From Marilutibacter aestuarii (GTDB lineage: Bacteria; Pseudomonadota; Gammaproteobacteria; Xanthomonadales; Xanthomonadaceae), in NCBI RefSeq assembly GCF_006546775.1, contig NZ_VICE01000133.1:1-64000 (forward strand): a DNA stretch of 64,000 bases, given 5' to 3'. Below are positions 1 to 8,980 of the stretch, piece by piece; position 1 is the stretch's first letter, and the number at the start of each line of letters is the position of its first letter. The position numbers and the translations under genes are program-made. Below the pieces are notes generated by a model, which was not told the origin of the DNA, ran no database searches, and was given only the letters and a program-made list of their open reading frames with translations.

Positions 1-3000
1 CCGTGGGCGTTGGCGCCACCTCGGCCGGGGCTTCGGCTTCGGCCGGCAGCCGCCCATCCAGGTAGTCGGCGAGCGAAGCGAGGGTCGAGGTATCGCTCAT
101 CAGCTGGCGGAAGGTCACCGGCGTTCCGAAGGATTTCTGCAGTTGCAGGGCGACCTGGGTGAGGATCAGGCTGTCGAGACCGAGCTCGATGAAATTGGCT
201 TCGGGCTCGGCATCGTCCATGTCGATGCCGGACACGTCTTCGATGGCCTCGCGCAACTGCCCCACCAGTCGGGCACGGCGGTCCTGGTGGTGGGCGGGCG
301 ACGGCATGGGCGAAGCGGCTTCGTTCGCCGGGACGAGGTGCGGCATGGGGTTCTCCTGGGTGGCCACGGCGGCCGGATGCGGGACCACGGTGCGGGTCGC
401 GGAAGGGGCGTCGAGCCAGTAGCGCTGGCCTTCGAAGGGGTAGCTGGGCAGTCGCACGCGGCGCCGGTACTCGCGCGCGTCCAGTTGCCCCGGCTGCGTG
501 TCGACCCCCGCCGACCAGAGCGCGCCGAGCGCGCGTCGCAACGCGACCGACTCGTCGACGCTGCCGTCGGAGAGGCTGGACACCAGCGGTACGTGCTGGC
601 GTGAAACCTGCGGGTGCATGCGCGCGAGGCTGGCGAGGTTGGTCCGCGGGCCGACTTCGAGCAGGGCGATCGACGGCGACTCGAGCGCGGTGAGGAGTGC
701 GCGCGAGAAGCGGACCGGCTCGCGCAGGTGCGAGGCCCAGTAGTCGGCCGACGCCGCCTGCGCCTGGTCCAGCCAGGTGCCAGTCGTCGTCGACACGATC
801 GGGCAGCGTGGCGCATGGCGCGCCACCGCGTCCACGGCGGCGCGGAAAGGCGCTATCGCGGGCGCCATCATCGCCGAGTGGAAGGCATGCGAGGTATGCA
901 GCAGGCGGCAACCGATTCCGTCGCTTTCGAGCCCTGCCTGGAACTCGGCCAGTCGATCCAGCGGTCCGGCGACCACGCACGCGTTGGGTGCGTTCTCCGC
1001 GGCCAGGGACACGCCGTCGGGCAGGCGCGAGGCAAGCGTCGCTTCGTCGATGCGCACCGACAACATGCCGCCGGGGGGTTGCGCCTGCATCAGCGCGCCG
1101 CGCCGGGCGACCAGGCGGATGGCGTCTTCCAGCGAGAAGATGCCGGCCAGGGTCGCCGCCACGAACTCGCCCACGCTGTGGCCGATCATGGCCACCGGCT
1201 CGACGCCCCGGGCCTGCCACCAACGCGCCAGCGCGTACTCGATGGCGAAGGTGGCCGGCTGCATCACCGAGGTCGGCAGCAGGGCCTGCGGGTCGTCGCT
1301 TGCCAGGCGTTCGTGCAGGTCGAAGCCGAAATCACCACCCAGGGCATCGGCGCAGGCGTCCAGCGCTTCACGGAAGGCCGGCTCGCGCTCGCGCAGTGCG
1401 CATCCCATGCGGGCGTAGGTCGCGCCCTGGCCCGGGAACATGAAGACCACCTGCGAGGCGCGCGCCGGTCGGCTTCGCGATGCCATCGCAGCGGTATCCC
1501 TTTCGCGCAATGCGCGCACGGCGTCGGCCGTGTCGCTGGCCACCAGCGCGAGCCGGTGCGCGAAGGCCTTGCGTCCAACGGCCAGTGTCCAGGCGACGTC
1601 GTCGAGATTGAGCGAGGGGTGCTGGTCCAGGTGCGCGGCGAGGCGTTCGACCGACGCTCCCAGCGCCGCCGGCGTGCGCGCCGACAGCACCAGCAGCTTG
1701 GGATCGGTCGACTGCGCCGTTGCCTCCCGCAGGGGCGCTTCCTCCAGCACCACGTGAGCGTTGGTGCCGCCCACGCCGAACGAACTGATGCCGGCGCGAC
1801 GCGCGTCGCCGCCACGCGGCCATGGCGTGCGCTCGGCGTTCACCACGAACGGCGAAGCGTCCAGTTCGAGCGCCGGGTTGGGCGTGTTGAAGTGCAGGGT
1901 CGCCGGAAGCGTCTCGTGCTCGAGCGACAGCGCGGTCTTGATCACGCCCGTCGCGCCCGCCGCGATCAGCAGGTGGCCGACGTTGCTCTTCACCGAACCG
2001 ATGCGGCAGAAGCCACGCGCGTCGGTCCCGCGTCGGAATGCACGCGTCAGGCCTTCGATCTCGATCGGATCGCCCAGGGGCGTGGCGGTGCCGTGCGCTT
2101 CGACGTAGCCGATGCTGCGCGCCGGTACGCCGGCGTCGGCATGCGCCATGGCGACCACCGCCGACTGCGCCTCGCTGCTGGGGGCGGTGAAGCTTGCCTT
2201 GTCGCCACCGTCGTTGTTGATCCCCACGCCGCGGATCACCGCGTGGATCGGATCGCCGTCGGCCAGTGCCGCCGACAGGCGCTTGAGCAGCACCACCGCG
2301 GCACCGTCGCAGAACACCGTGCCTTGCGCGTCCACGTCGAAGGTCCGCGTGTGCCCGTCGGGCGAGAGCATCGCGCCTTCCTGGTAACGGTAGCCGCTGT
2401 TCGGCGGACAGGTGACCGACGCACCGCCGGCCAGCGCCATGTCGCAGCGCCCGGCGCGCAGGCTGTCCACGGCCTGGGCAATGGCGACCAGCGACGTCGA
2501 GCAGGCGGTGTGGATGCTGATCGCCGGACCCGTGAGGTCGAGCTTGTGCGCGACCCGCGTGGCAATGTAGTCCTTCTCGTTGTCGAGCATCACCTGGAAC
2601 GCGCCCAGGCGCTCGATGCGCTCGGGATGGGCCGAAACGTGTTTCTGGAAGTAGCTGGCGTTGTACATGCCGGCGAACACGCCCACCGGTCCGGCGGTCG
2701 CGCCGGGCACGTGGCCTGCGCGCTCCATGCAGGCCCAGCACAGCTCGAGGAAGATCCGCTGCTGCGGGTCCATCAGCTCGGCCTCGCGGGGACTGATGCC
2801 GAAGAACGCGGCGTCGAACAGTTCGACGCCGTCGATCACGCCCCGCGCGGCGACGTAGGAAGGATCCTGCCGTTCTGCAAGGTCGATCGAAGGATCGAGC
2901 TCGTCGGCGCTGAAGAAGCGGATCGAGTCGCGCCCCTCGCACAGGTTCTCCCAGAACGCCTCCACGTCGTCCGCACCCGGGAACCGGCCCGCCATCGCGA

Positions 3001-5662
3001 TGATGGCGATGGGCTCTGAGGCCTCGCTCCTGCGCTCGCCCGTGGCGAAGCGCGAGGGCGCGGCATGGGTGTCGCCGGCATCGGCCAGCGCGCGCGCCAG
3101 CCCGGCCGGCGTGGGCAGTCGGAACAGGCTCGTCACGCCGACCTCGCCGAGGCCTTCGCGACGGATCGCCTGCAGCAGGTGCAGGGCCAGCAACGAAGTG
3201 CCGCCGAGGTCGAAGAAGTTGTCGTCGCGACCGATCCGCTCCAGGTCCAGCACCTCGGCGAACAGCCGGCACAGCGCGGCTTCCGGCGCGTCGCGCGCGG
3301 GCACGAATGCACCGGCCCAGTCCGGGCGCCCGCGGCCCGGCGCGGGCAAGCGGGCGCGGTCGAGCTTGCCGTTGGGCGACAGCGGCATGGCATCCATCGC
3401 CACGTAGGCCACCGGCACCATGTAGTCGGGCAGGCAGGCCAGCAGGTGCGCGCGCAGGCGATCCACGCGCACGGGCGCGCCGGGCTCGAGCGCGGTGAAA
3501 TACGCCACCAGGCGCTTCATCCCGGGCGTGTCCTCGCGGACCACCACGCCGGCTTCGCGCACGCCCGGGCAGGCCATGACCTGCGCCTCGACTTCGCCCA
3601 GCTCGATGCGGAAGCCGCGGATCTTGACCTGGAAGTCGCGACGCCCCAGGAACTCGAGCGTGCCGTCGGCCTGCCATCGCGCGAGGTCGCCGGTGCGGTA
3701 CATGCGCGCGTCCGCGCGGTCGACGAAGGGATCGGGCAGGAAGCGCTCGGCGGTCAGGTCGTCGCGTCCCAGGTAGCCCCGGGCGACCACCGGTCCGGCG
3801 AGGTACAGTTCGCCGGCCACGCCCTCGGGCACGGGCTGGCCGTTCGCGTCGAGCAGGTAACAGCGGGCATTGTCGATCGGCGCCCCGATCGAGGGCAGGC
3901 GCGGCCAGCGCGACGGCTCACCGTCCAGCGTGAGCGCCGTCACCACATGCGTCTCGGTCGGCCCGTAGTGGTTGTGCAGGCGGCACGCCGGCACGGCCTC
4001 GAAGAACGCGCGGATGCGCGGCTCGATGCGCAACTGCTCGCCGGCGGTGACCACTTCGCGCAGCTCGCATGCAGGGGTCGCCGATCCATCGCCCGCGCTG
4101 GCATTGGCATGGCCTTCGGCCAGCATCTGCAGGGCGAAGTACGGCAGGAAGATCCGCTCGATCCGGTGTTCGGCGATGAACGCGTACAAGCGGTCGCCGC
4201 TCAGGCGGGTGTCGCCATCGACCAGGTGGAGTTCGCCGCCGCTGCCCAGGGTGCTGAACATCTCCTGGAAGGCGACATCGAAGCCCAGCGCGGCGAACTG
4301 CAGCGTGCGCAACGGACGGTCGTGCCCAGGCTGGCGGTTCTGCCACAGGACCAGGTTCACCAGCGGCGCATGCGGCATCGCCACGCCCTTGGGCTTGCCG
4401 GTCGAACCGGAGGTGTAGAGCACGTAGGCCAGGTGCCCGGGGCCCACGCCGGTGTCGCTGGTTGCCAGGTCGGTCTCGGGCAGTCCGTCCCAGGACGTTG
4501 CATCGGCTTCCAGGTCGAGGACCGGGGCGTCACCTGCCGGGGCCTCGCCCAGGGCCGCCCAACCGTCGCCGAGCGACGCCTGGGTGACGACCGCGACCGG
4601 TGCGCTGTCGGCCAGGGTGTGGCGAAGCCGCTCGGCCGGATAGGCCGGGTCGAGCGGTACGTAGGCCGCGCCCGCCTTCAGGGTGGCGAGCACGGCGACC
4701 ACCAGTTCGAGCTGGCGGTCAAGGTAGATCGCGACGCGCGCGTCCGGGCCGGCGCCCAGCGCTTGCAAGTGGCGGGCCAGGCGATTGGCACGGCGGTTGA
4801 GCGCGTCATAGTCGAGGCGACGCGCACCATCCACCACGGCGGTCGCCGCCGGCGTGCGGCGTGCCTGGGCCTCGAAGAGCTGGTGCACGCAGGTCCCGGG
4901 CGGCAGGTCCGCTTCGTGGACGCCCTTGCCCATCAGGGCGGGCAGGTCTTCCTCGGACACGAGCGGCAACTGGTCGAAGGGCGCGGCAGGCGCGCCGACG
5001 ACGAGTCCGATCCAGCGCGACAGCCAGGCGGCAAGCTTCCCCACCATCGGCGTCTCCGCCGGCGATGCCTGCACGACCAGATCCAACTCGAGCGCGTCGT
5101 CGGATACCGTCGCCTGCAACACCAGCTCGCAGGACGCCAGGGGCGCGGGCACCGACGATGCGGCGCCGGACGCGCCCGCGATCTCGACGAAGCCCACCTG
5201 GAAGCCACTGCCGACGGCTTGCGCGTCCAAGCCCAACAGGGCCTCCCATCGTGCGCGCGGCATGCCGGCCTGCGCGCGGCCCTCGGCGCGCGCAGCGTGC
5301 ACTCCTGCCGCGCGATCGCCTGCGCTCGCGCCCGGGGGGCATTCGACCGCGACCGGCGTCAGGCGCGACCAGGCATCGTCGCCCTCGCAGAGGTCCGGGC
5401 CCAGGGTGGCCGCCCAGACCGTGCCGACGCCGCCGATGCGGGCGAGCAGGCTCGTCCAGGCGAGCAGGACGATGTCGCCGGGGCTCGTGCCGTGGCGCTC
5501 GGCCAAAGCGAAGATCGAACGGCTGCATGCGCGATCAAGGGCCACGTGCTGGCGCTGCGGCCGGCGCGTATCGTCGCCCTGGGCGAAAGGCAAGTCGATC
5601 CGCAGCGACGCACCCGAAAGCCGCCCCTGCCAATAGTCTTCCTGGTTCTGGAACGGATCCAC
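1..5662 (-). CDS. Hybrid NRPS-PKS megasynthase, 5' part (runs off left edge)
   Basis: About 1,887 codons are visible and the frame is still open at base 1. The start is a GTG at 5660-5662, with GGAG 8 nt upstream; there is no in-frame ATG before it. Domains in order: C-terminal lobe of a condensation domain (residues 1-225, starting at a YWxxxLxG motif, with no HHxxxDG lobe); adenylation domain (about 235-745; YTSGSTGKPKG at 416, substrate-pocket Asp462 in FDVAFQE); peptidyl carrier (Ser823 in LGGTS); ketosynthase (about 880-1305; Cys1054, His1190, His1230); acyltransferase (FPGQG, Ser1496 in GHSVG, HAFH at 1592-1595, the usual malonyl-CoA signature); acyl carrier (Ser1831 in LGLDS). No KR, DH or ER lies between AT and ACP. 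By family knowledge it would activate one amino acid and extend it with one malonyl unit without reduction. The product is unknown and the following modules are outside the window. A phosphopantetheinyl transferase gene at 7995-8768 could supply its cofactor. Confidence 0.93.
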   Translation of the reverse strand, partial: MDPFQNQEDYWQGRLSGASLRIDLPFAQGDDTRRPQRQHVALDRACSRSIFALAERHGTSPGDIVLLAWTSLLARIGGVGTVWAATLGPDLCEGDDAWSRLTPVAVECPPGASAGDRAAGVHAARAEGRAQAGMPRARWEALLGLDAQAVGSGFQVGFVEIAGASGAASSVPAPLASCELVLQATVSDDALELDLVVQASPAETPMVGKLAAWLSRWIGLVVGAPAAPFDQLPLVSEEDLPALMGKGVHEADLPPGTCVHQLFEAQARRTPAATAVVDGARRLDYDALNRRANRLARHLQALGAGPDARVAIYLDRQLELVVAVLATLKAGAAYVPLDPAYPAERLRHTLADSAPVAVVTQASLGDGWAALGEAPAGDAPVLDLEADATSWDGLPETDLATSDTGVGPGHLAYVLYTSGSTGKPKGVAMPHAPLVNLVLWQNRQPGHDRPLRTLQFAALGFDVAFQEMFSTLGSGGELHLVDGDTRLSGDRLYAFIAEHRIERIFLPYFALQMLAEGHANASAGDGSATPACELREVVTAGEQLRIEPRIRAFFEAVPACRLHNHYGPTETHVVTALTLDGEPSRWPRLPSIGAPIDNARCYLLDANGQPVPEGVAGELYLAGPVVARGYLGRDDLTAERFLPDPFVDRADARMYRTGDLARWQADGTLEFLGRRDFQVKIRGFRIELGEVEAQVMACPGVREAGVVVREDTPGMKRLVAYFTALEPGAPVRVDRLRAHLLACLPDYMVPVAYVAMDAMPLSPNGKLDRARLPAPGRGRPDWAGAFVPARDAPEAALCRLFAEVLDLERIGRDDNFFDLGGTSLLALHLLQAIRREGLGEVGVTSLFRLPTPAGLARALADAGDTHAAPSRFATGERRSEASEPIAIIAMAGRFPGADDVEAFWENLCEGRDSIRFFSADELDPSIDLAERQDPSYVAARGVIDGVELFDAAFFGISPREAELMDPQQRIFLELCWACMERAGHVPGATAGPVGVFAGMYNASYFQKHVSAHPERIERLGAFQVMLDNEKDYIATRVAHKLDLTGPAISIHTACSTSLVAIAQAVDSLRAGRCDMALAGGASVTCPPNSGYRYQEGAMLSPDGHTRTFDVDAQGTVFCDGAAVVLLKRLSAALADGDPIHAVIRGVGINNDGGDKASFTAPSSEAQSAVVAMAHADAGVPARSIGYVEAHGTATPLGDPIEIEGLTRAFRRGTDARGFCRIGSVKSNVGHLLIAAGATGVIKTALSLEHETLPATLHFNTPNPALELDASPFVVNAERTPWPRGGDARRAGISSFGVGGTNAHVVLEEAPLREATAQSTDPKLLVLSARTPAALGASVERLAAHLDQHPSLNLDDVAWTLAVGRKAFAHRLALVASDTADAVRALRERDTAAMASRSRPARASQVVFMFPGQGATYARMGCALREREPAFREALDACADALGGDFGFDLHERLASDDPQALLPTSVMQPATFAIEYALARWWQARGVEPVAMIGHSVGEFVAATLAGIFSLEDAIRLVARRGALMQAQPPGGMLSVRIDEATLASRLPDGVSLAAENAPNACVVAGPLDRLAEFQAGLESDGIGCRLLHTSHAFHSAMMAPAIAPFRAAVDAVARHAPRCPIVSTTTGTWLDQAQAASADYWASHLREPVRFSRALLTALESPSIALLEVGPRTNLASLARMHPQVSRQHVPLVSSLSDGSVDESVALRRALGALWSAGVDTQPGQLDAREYRRRVRLPSYPFEGQRYWLDAPSATRTVVPHPAAVATQENPMPHLVPANEAASPMPSPAHHQDRRARLVGQLREAIEDVSGIDMDDAEPEANFIELGLDSLILTQVALQLQKSFGTPVTFRQLMSDTSTLASLADYLDGRLPAEAEAPAEVAPTPT

Positions 5663-5814
5663 CCGGCCTACTCCGTCTCGACGTTCGAAAACATCCTGTC
5701 CACGGCTAGGGAATACGCATGACGGCCTCGATCTCGGCCATTTTCCGTGCTTGATCCAGAGGGCCCGCGATTGGCCCCGCGACGCGCCCGGGCGCGTGCC
5801 TCCCAGGGGACGAC

Positions 5815-6321
5815 ATGGATTCGGATTTCAACCAGCTCTACGCGCAGCTCGGCCTGCGGCCCGGCTGCACGCTCGACGAGTTCAAGCAGGCGTACCGCCG
5901 CAGGGTCGCCGAGCTGCATCCGGACCGCCATCCCGGCGCGACCACGCGTGCCGCCGAGGCAGCCGCGCTCTCGCTGTCCGAGCTGACGTCGCTGTACGCG
6001 ACGGCGACGCGATTCCACCGCGCCCATGGCCGGCTCCCGGGCGCGGCACCCTCCTCCCGCCTGGTCGAGCTGCCACAGCGCCGGCATGCATCCATCGGCG
6101 AAAACGAGAACACGCTGCCGTCGCGGCTGGACACGGATGGCGACCCTCGCCGCCAGACACGTCTCGCGGCCCTGGTGGTCGTGGTGATCGTGGTCCTGAT
6201 CGTCGTGCTGGAAGCCAGCACGCCCGATGGTCGCCCCACGACGGCACCCGATCGCGCCGGCGCCGCGCCGCCCCCGTCCCCGTCGCCGACCGACCCGGCG
6301 AGCGGACTGCCCGCTCCTTGA
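5815..6321 (+). CDS. Small J-domain protein with one C-terminal membrane segment
   Basis: This 168-aa protein has an N-terminal J-like domain: residues 1-60, with a YAQLGLRPG start, a basic helix II and the HPD tripeptide at 35-37. A polar linker is followed by a very hydrophobic Val/Ile/Leu helix at about 117-133 and a Pro-rich tail. J domains stimulate Hsp70 ATPase, so it may recruit DnaK to the inner membrane; this is inference. It lacks the G/F and zinc-finger regions of true DnaJ. AGGGGA lies 4 nt before the ATG. It is divergent from the NRPS-PKS gene and convergent with the sugar transferase gene. The client is unknown. Confidence 0.85.
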   Translation: MDSDFNQLYAQLGLRPGCTLDEFKQAYRRRVAELHPDRHPGATTRAAEAAALSLSELTSLYATATRFHRAHGRLPGAAPSSRLVELPQRRHASIGENENTLPSRLDTDGDPRRQTRLAALVVVVIVVLIVVLEASTPDGRPTTAPDRAGAAPPPSPSPTDPASGLPAP

Positions 6322-6326
6322 CGGCA

Positions 6327-6347
6327 CGGCCGGCATCTCGCCGGCCG
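6327..6347. terminator. Perfect 8-bp hairpin between convergent genes
   Basis: CGGCCGGC and GCCGGCCG surround a 5-nt loop, just after the J-domain stop and just before the sugar transferase stop. There is no clear T tract on either side, so termination is only a guess from its position. Confidence 0.35.
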
Positions 6348-6357
6348 CGCGAGCACT

Positions 6358-7752
6358 TCATCGGGAGCCGCGCTGGAAGATCACCACCTCGACCGTCTGC
6401 AGCAGGATCATCAGGTCGAACACGAGGCCGTGGTTCTTGACGTAGAACAGGTCGAACTTGAGCTTTTCCTCGGCATCCTTGACCGAGGCGCCATACGGGT
6501 AGCGCAACTGTGCCCATCCGGTCAGGCCCGGCTTCACGCTGTGGCGCACGGAGTAGTAACGCAGCTCCTGGTCCAGCATGTCGACGAACTGCGGCCGTTC
6601 CGGACGCGGCCCGACGAAGCTCATCTGGCCCTTGATGATGTTGAACAGCTGCGGGAGCTCGTCCAGCCGGGTCAGGCGGATGAAGCGCCCCACGCGCGTG
6701 GTGCGGTCGTCGCCGGTACTGGCCCAGCGCGCGACGCCGTCGGCCTCCGCGTCGGTCCTCATGCTGCGGAACTTGACCAGGTCGAAATGCTTGCCGCCCT
6801 CGCCCACCCGTGTCTGCCGGTAGAAGATCGGGCCCCCGGACTCGAACCAGATGCACAGGGCCACCACCAGCATCGCCGGCCATGCGAGCAGCAGGAGCAC
6901 CAGCGCCGCAGCGAGATCGAAGAAGCGCTTGCTGAGGCGGCGCGGCGTGGAATGATCGAAGCCGCCCGAGAACACCAGCCAGGACGGGTCCGCCACCTGC
7001 ATCTTGACGATGCCGGCCTCGCGCTCGAAGAACGTCGACAGGTGGGTCACGGTGACGCCGCTTTGCGCGCAGGCGAGCATCTGCTCCATCGGCATCGCGC
7101 CGCGGCGCTCGTCGGCCGCGACGACGATCTCGTGCACCTGGAGGCGATCGACCAGCTCCATCAGCGTGCCGCCGCCGGCGTCGAGCAATCCGTCGCCGAC
7201 CACGACCTGCTGGCCATCCAGGGGCAGGAAGCCCACCACGACGAAGGATTGCCTGTCGTTCTGTCGGCGCATCCGCTGGTTGATCAGGTCGGCACGCTCG
7301 CCGGCGCCCAACACCAACACGCGGCGCTTGAGCGCGTCGCTCTTGAGCACGCGGAACAGGCCCACGCGCACGAGCAGCAACGCCCCGAAACCCAATGCGA
7401 GGGTCATCGCCAGCACGCCCCGCCCGATGTAGATCGCGGGCAACAGGTAGTACGCGACAAGCAGGGCGATGCCGCCGAACGCGAAGGACAGGATCAACCT
7501 CAGGATCAAGTCCACCCACTTGTGGCGGACATGCACCTGGTAAAGGCCGAACGCGGCCATCGCACCGGTCACGGCCATCGCCACCATGAATGCGCGCAGC
7601 CACAACCACTCGGCGAACTCCTGGTGGCCGGCCGGATCGTCATGGAAGCGCAGCCAGGCCGCGGCGGGCACCGCGATCATCACCAGCGCCAGTTCGACGA
7701 TCCAGAGGGTCAGCAGGGTCCTGCTCTTCCGGCTCCGCATGGACGCACTCAT
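6358..7752 (-). CDS. EpsB-type polyprenyl-phosphate sugar phosphotransferase (PEP-CTERM-associated type)
   Basis: This 464-aa membrane enzyme is expected to transfer a sugar-1-phosphate from a UDP-sugar to undecaprenyl phosphate, the first step of exopolysaccharide repeat assembly at the inner membrane. Four N-terminal transmembrane helices lie within about residues 10-130. A nucleotide-binding-like central domain follows (VLVLGAGERA), then a membrane re-entry at about 275 and the catalytic domain with KFRSMRTDAE, RLDELPQLFN, VGPRPERP and KPGLTGWAQ. The ending LRYPYGAS followed by a KNHGL-type segment and LLQTVEVV is typical of the TIGR03013 group, which is linked to exosortase/PEP-CTERM loci. 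The start MSASMRS is chosen because GGGAG lies 7 nt upstream; the frame is open further upstream but that sequence is not protein-like. It sits between the phosphopantetheinyl transferase gene and the NRPS-PKS gene. Confidence 0.92.
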   Translation of the reverse strand: MSASMRSRKSRTLLTLWIVELALVMIAVPAAAWLRFHDDPAGHQEFAEWLWLRAFMVAMAVTGAMAAFGLYQVHVRHKWVDLILRLILSFAFGGIALLVAYYLLPAIYIGRGVLAMTLALGFGALLLVRVGLFRVLKSDALKRRVLVLGAGERADLINQRMRRQNDRQSFVVVGFLPLDGQQVVVGDGLLDAGGGTLMELVDRLQVHEIVVAADERRGAMPMEQMLACAQSGVTVTHLSTFFEREAGIVKMQVADPSWLVFSGGFDHSTPRRLSKRFFDLAAALVLLLLAWPAMLVVALCIWFESGGPIFYRQTRVGEGGKHFDLVKFRSMRTDAEADGVARWASTGDDRTTRVGRFIRLTRLDELPQLFNIIKGQMSFVGPRPERPQFVDMLDQELRYYSVRHSVKPGLTGWAQLRYPYGASVKDAEEKLKFDLFYVKNHGLVFDLMILLQTVEVVIFQRGSR

Positions 7753-7895
7753 GCCGGGACTCCCGGGACCGCCGGAATCCCGCACCGCGGCACCCCGGCG
7801 ACACTCGCCCTGCGCGCGGCATCGCGCCGGCGCTCCCCAACGCCATCGCCCCGCGTGGAGGCGCCCCCGAGCTGCTTGAACATCCCTGCTGCCTC

Positions 7896-7918
7896 TGAAT
7901 GCCACTAACCTGCATTCA
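7896..7918. promoter_or_regulatory. Inverted repeat upstream of the sugar transferase gene
   Basis: TGAATGC and GCATTCA are separated by 9 nt and centred about 155 bp before the start of the sugar transferase gene, in the 242-bp gap (7753-7994) that follows the phosphopantetheinyl transferase gene. The symmetry is perfect in both 7-bp arms. It could be an operator; nothing in the sequence names the regulator. The rest of the gap holds nothing recognisable. Confidence 0.3.
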
Positions 7919-7994
7919 AGAACGGCAAGGTGCCGCCGAACCGGCCTCCATCCCCGCCTGGCGTGCACGCCGCGGACGCCAGGCGCCCCGGGCA

Positions 7995-8768
7995 CTACGC
8001 GCGCGGCGTGGCCGCGGGCGCGAGCCAGGCAAAGGTGACCGGCGCCCCCGGCGCCATCGAGGCGAGCGCCGCGACATGCGCCGGCCCCGCCTCGAGCATG
8101 CGGATGCGGATATCCCGGCCATCACCGGGCAGCGGCAACCAGGCATCCGGAGGCGCTTCGATGGCGGTCATCTCGATCGACATGCCCTGGCCCGTGGCCT
8201 TGAGGAGGGCCTCCTTGCGCACCCACAGTTCAAGCAGGCCCGGTCCGCGGTCGGCAGTCTCCCCCGGCAGCCGGCGACGCTCGGCTGGCGTGCACATCGA
8301 CGCCACCAGGTCCGGCAGCATCGAAGCCCTGGCGCGTGCCTCCAGGTCGATTCCCACCGGCCCGTCGAGGCTCAAGGCCAGGGCCACCGCGCCGTCGGCG
8401 TGGCTCAGGCTGGTGTGCCAGGGCGTGCCGGGCAGTCGCGGACAGCCCATCGCGTCGCGCACGAGGGGCACCCCCGAGGGCGGGAGACCCATCGCGCAGG
8501 CCACCGCCATGCGATGGAATGCGTAGGCCAGGGCATGCATCTCGCGATCGCGGGGACGGCGCTGGCGGTCGACGCGCTCGCGCTCGACGTCAGTGATCAA
8601 CGCCCTCGCAGCTGCCAGGCGATCGATCCAGGCGTTGCAGTGGACGAGCACCGCGAAGGTCGTCGGCCAGCCGGACGTGCCCGGGAGCGCCGCCCGCAGG
8701 CAGGCCGAGAAATCGGCGAACAAGGCATCGACGGATGCCGGACTCGCTTGCGGGTCCTGGAACGACAT
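7995..8768 (-). CDS. Sfp-type 4'-phosphopantetheinyl transferase
   Basis: This 257-aa protein should move phosphopantetheine from CoA to the carrier-domain serine of NRPS/PKS enzymes. The family signatures are visible: SLSHADG, GIDLEAR (metal-binding Asp and Glu) and WVRKEALLKATG (catalytic Lys/Glu helix). The length fits the two-repeat monomeric Sfp class rather than the short AcpS class. The start MSFQDPQ is preferred because the frame upstream is low-complexity sequence that reaches back into the tRNA-Arg gene; a GGAG lies 11 nt before it. It is transcribed in the same direction as the sugar transferase and the NRPS-PKS gene further left, whose two carrier domains in view are likely substrates. 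Confidence 0.9.
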   Translation of the reverse strand: MSFQDPQASPASVDALFADFSACLRAALPGTSGWPTTFAVLVHCNAWIDRLAAARALITDVERERVDRQRRPRDREMHALAYAFHRMAVACAMGLPPSGVPLVRDAMGCPRLPGTPWHTSLSHADGAVALALSLDGPVGIDLEARARASMLPDLVASMCTPAERRRLPGETADRGPGLLELWVRKEALLKATGQGMSIEMTAIEAPPDAWLPLPGDGRDIRIRMLEAGPAHVAALASMAPGAPVTFAWLAPAATPRA

Positions 8769-8928
8769 CGGCGGCGGCACTCCATCCTGTCCCGGCGATT
8801 CCGGTCGGGGGTGCAGCATGCGGCAACCCGGCGGCGCGCGCCAATGCGCATGCAATGGCCGGCAGCCCGGAACACACATGCGCGTCGCGGGCATCGGTAA
8901 AGGCGAGCGCCAAGGATGCATCCACGGC

Positions 8929-8970
8929 CAAAAACAAAAGGGCCAACGGCATGCGCCGTCGGCCCTTTTG
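8929..8970 (-). terminator. Rho-independent terminator after tRNA-Arg
   Basis: Read leftward, CAAAAGGGCC-GACGGC pairs with GCCGT-GGCCCTTTTG around an ATGC loop, with one mismatch, and is followed by TTTTGTTTTTGG. It lies 11 nt beyond the tRNA-Arg 3' end. Confidence 0.85.
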
Positions 8971-8980
8971 TTCTTGATAA

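Noticed and set aside
614-5722. Two very long rightward open frames (801 and 885 codons) opposite the NRPS-PKS gene
   Set aside because: Their translations are Arg/Gly/His/Ala-rich with no motifs, while the leftward strand shows a complete ordered set of NRPS/PKS catalytic motifs. They are high-GC antisense shadows.
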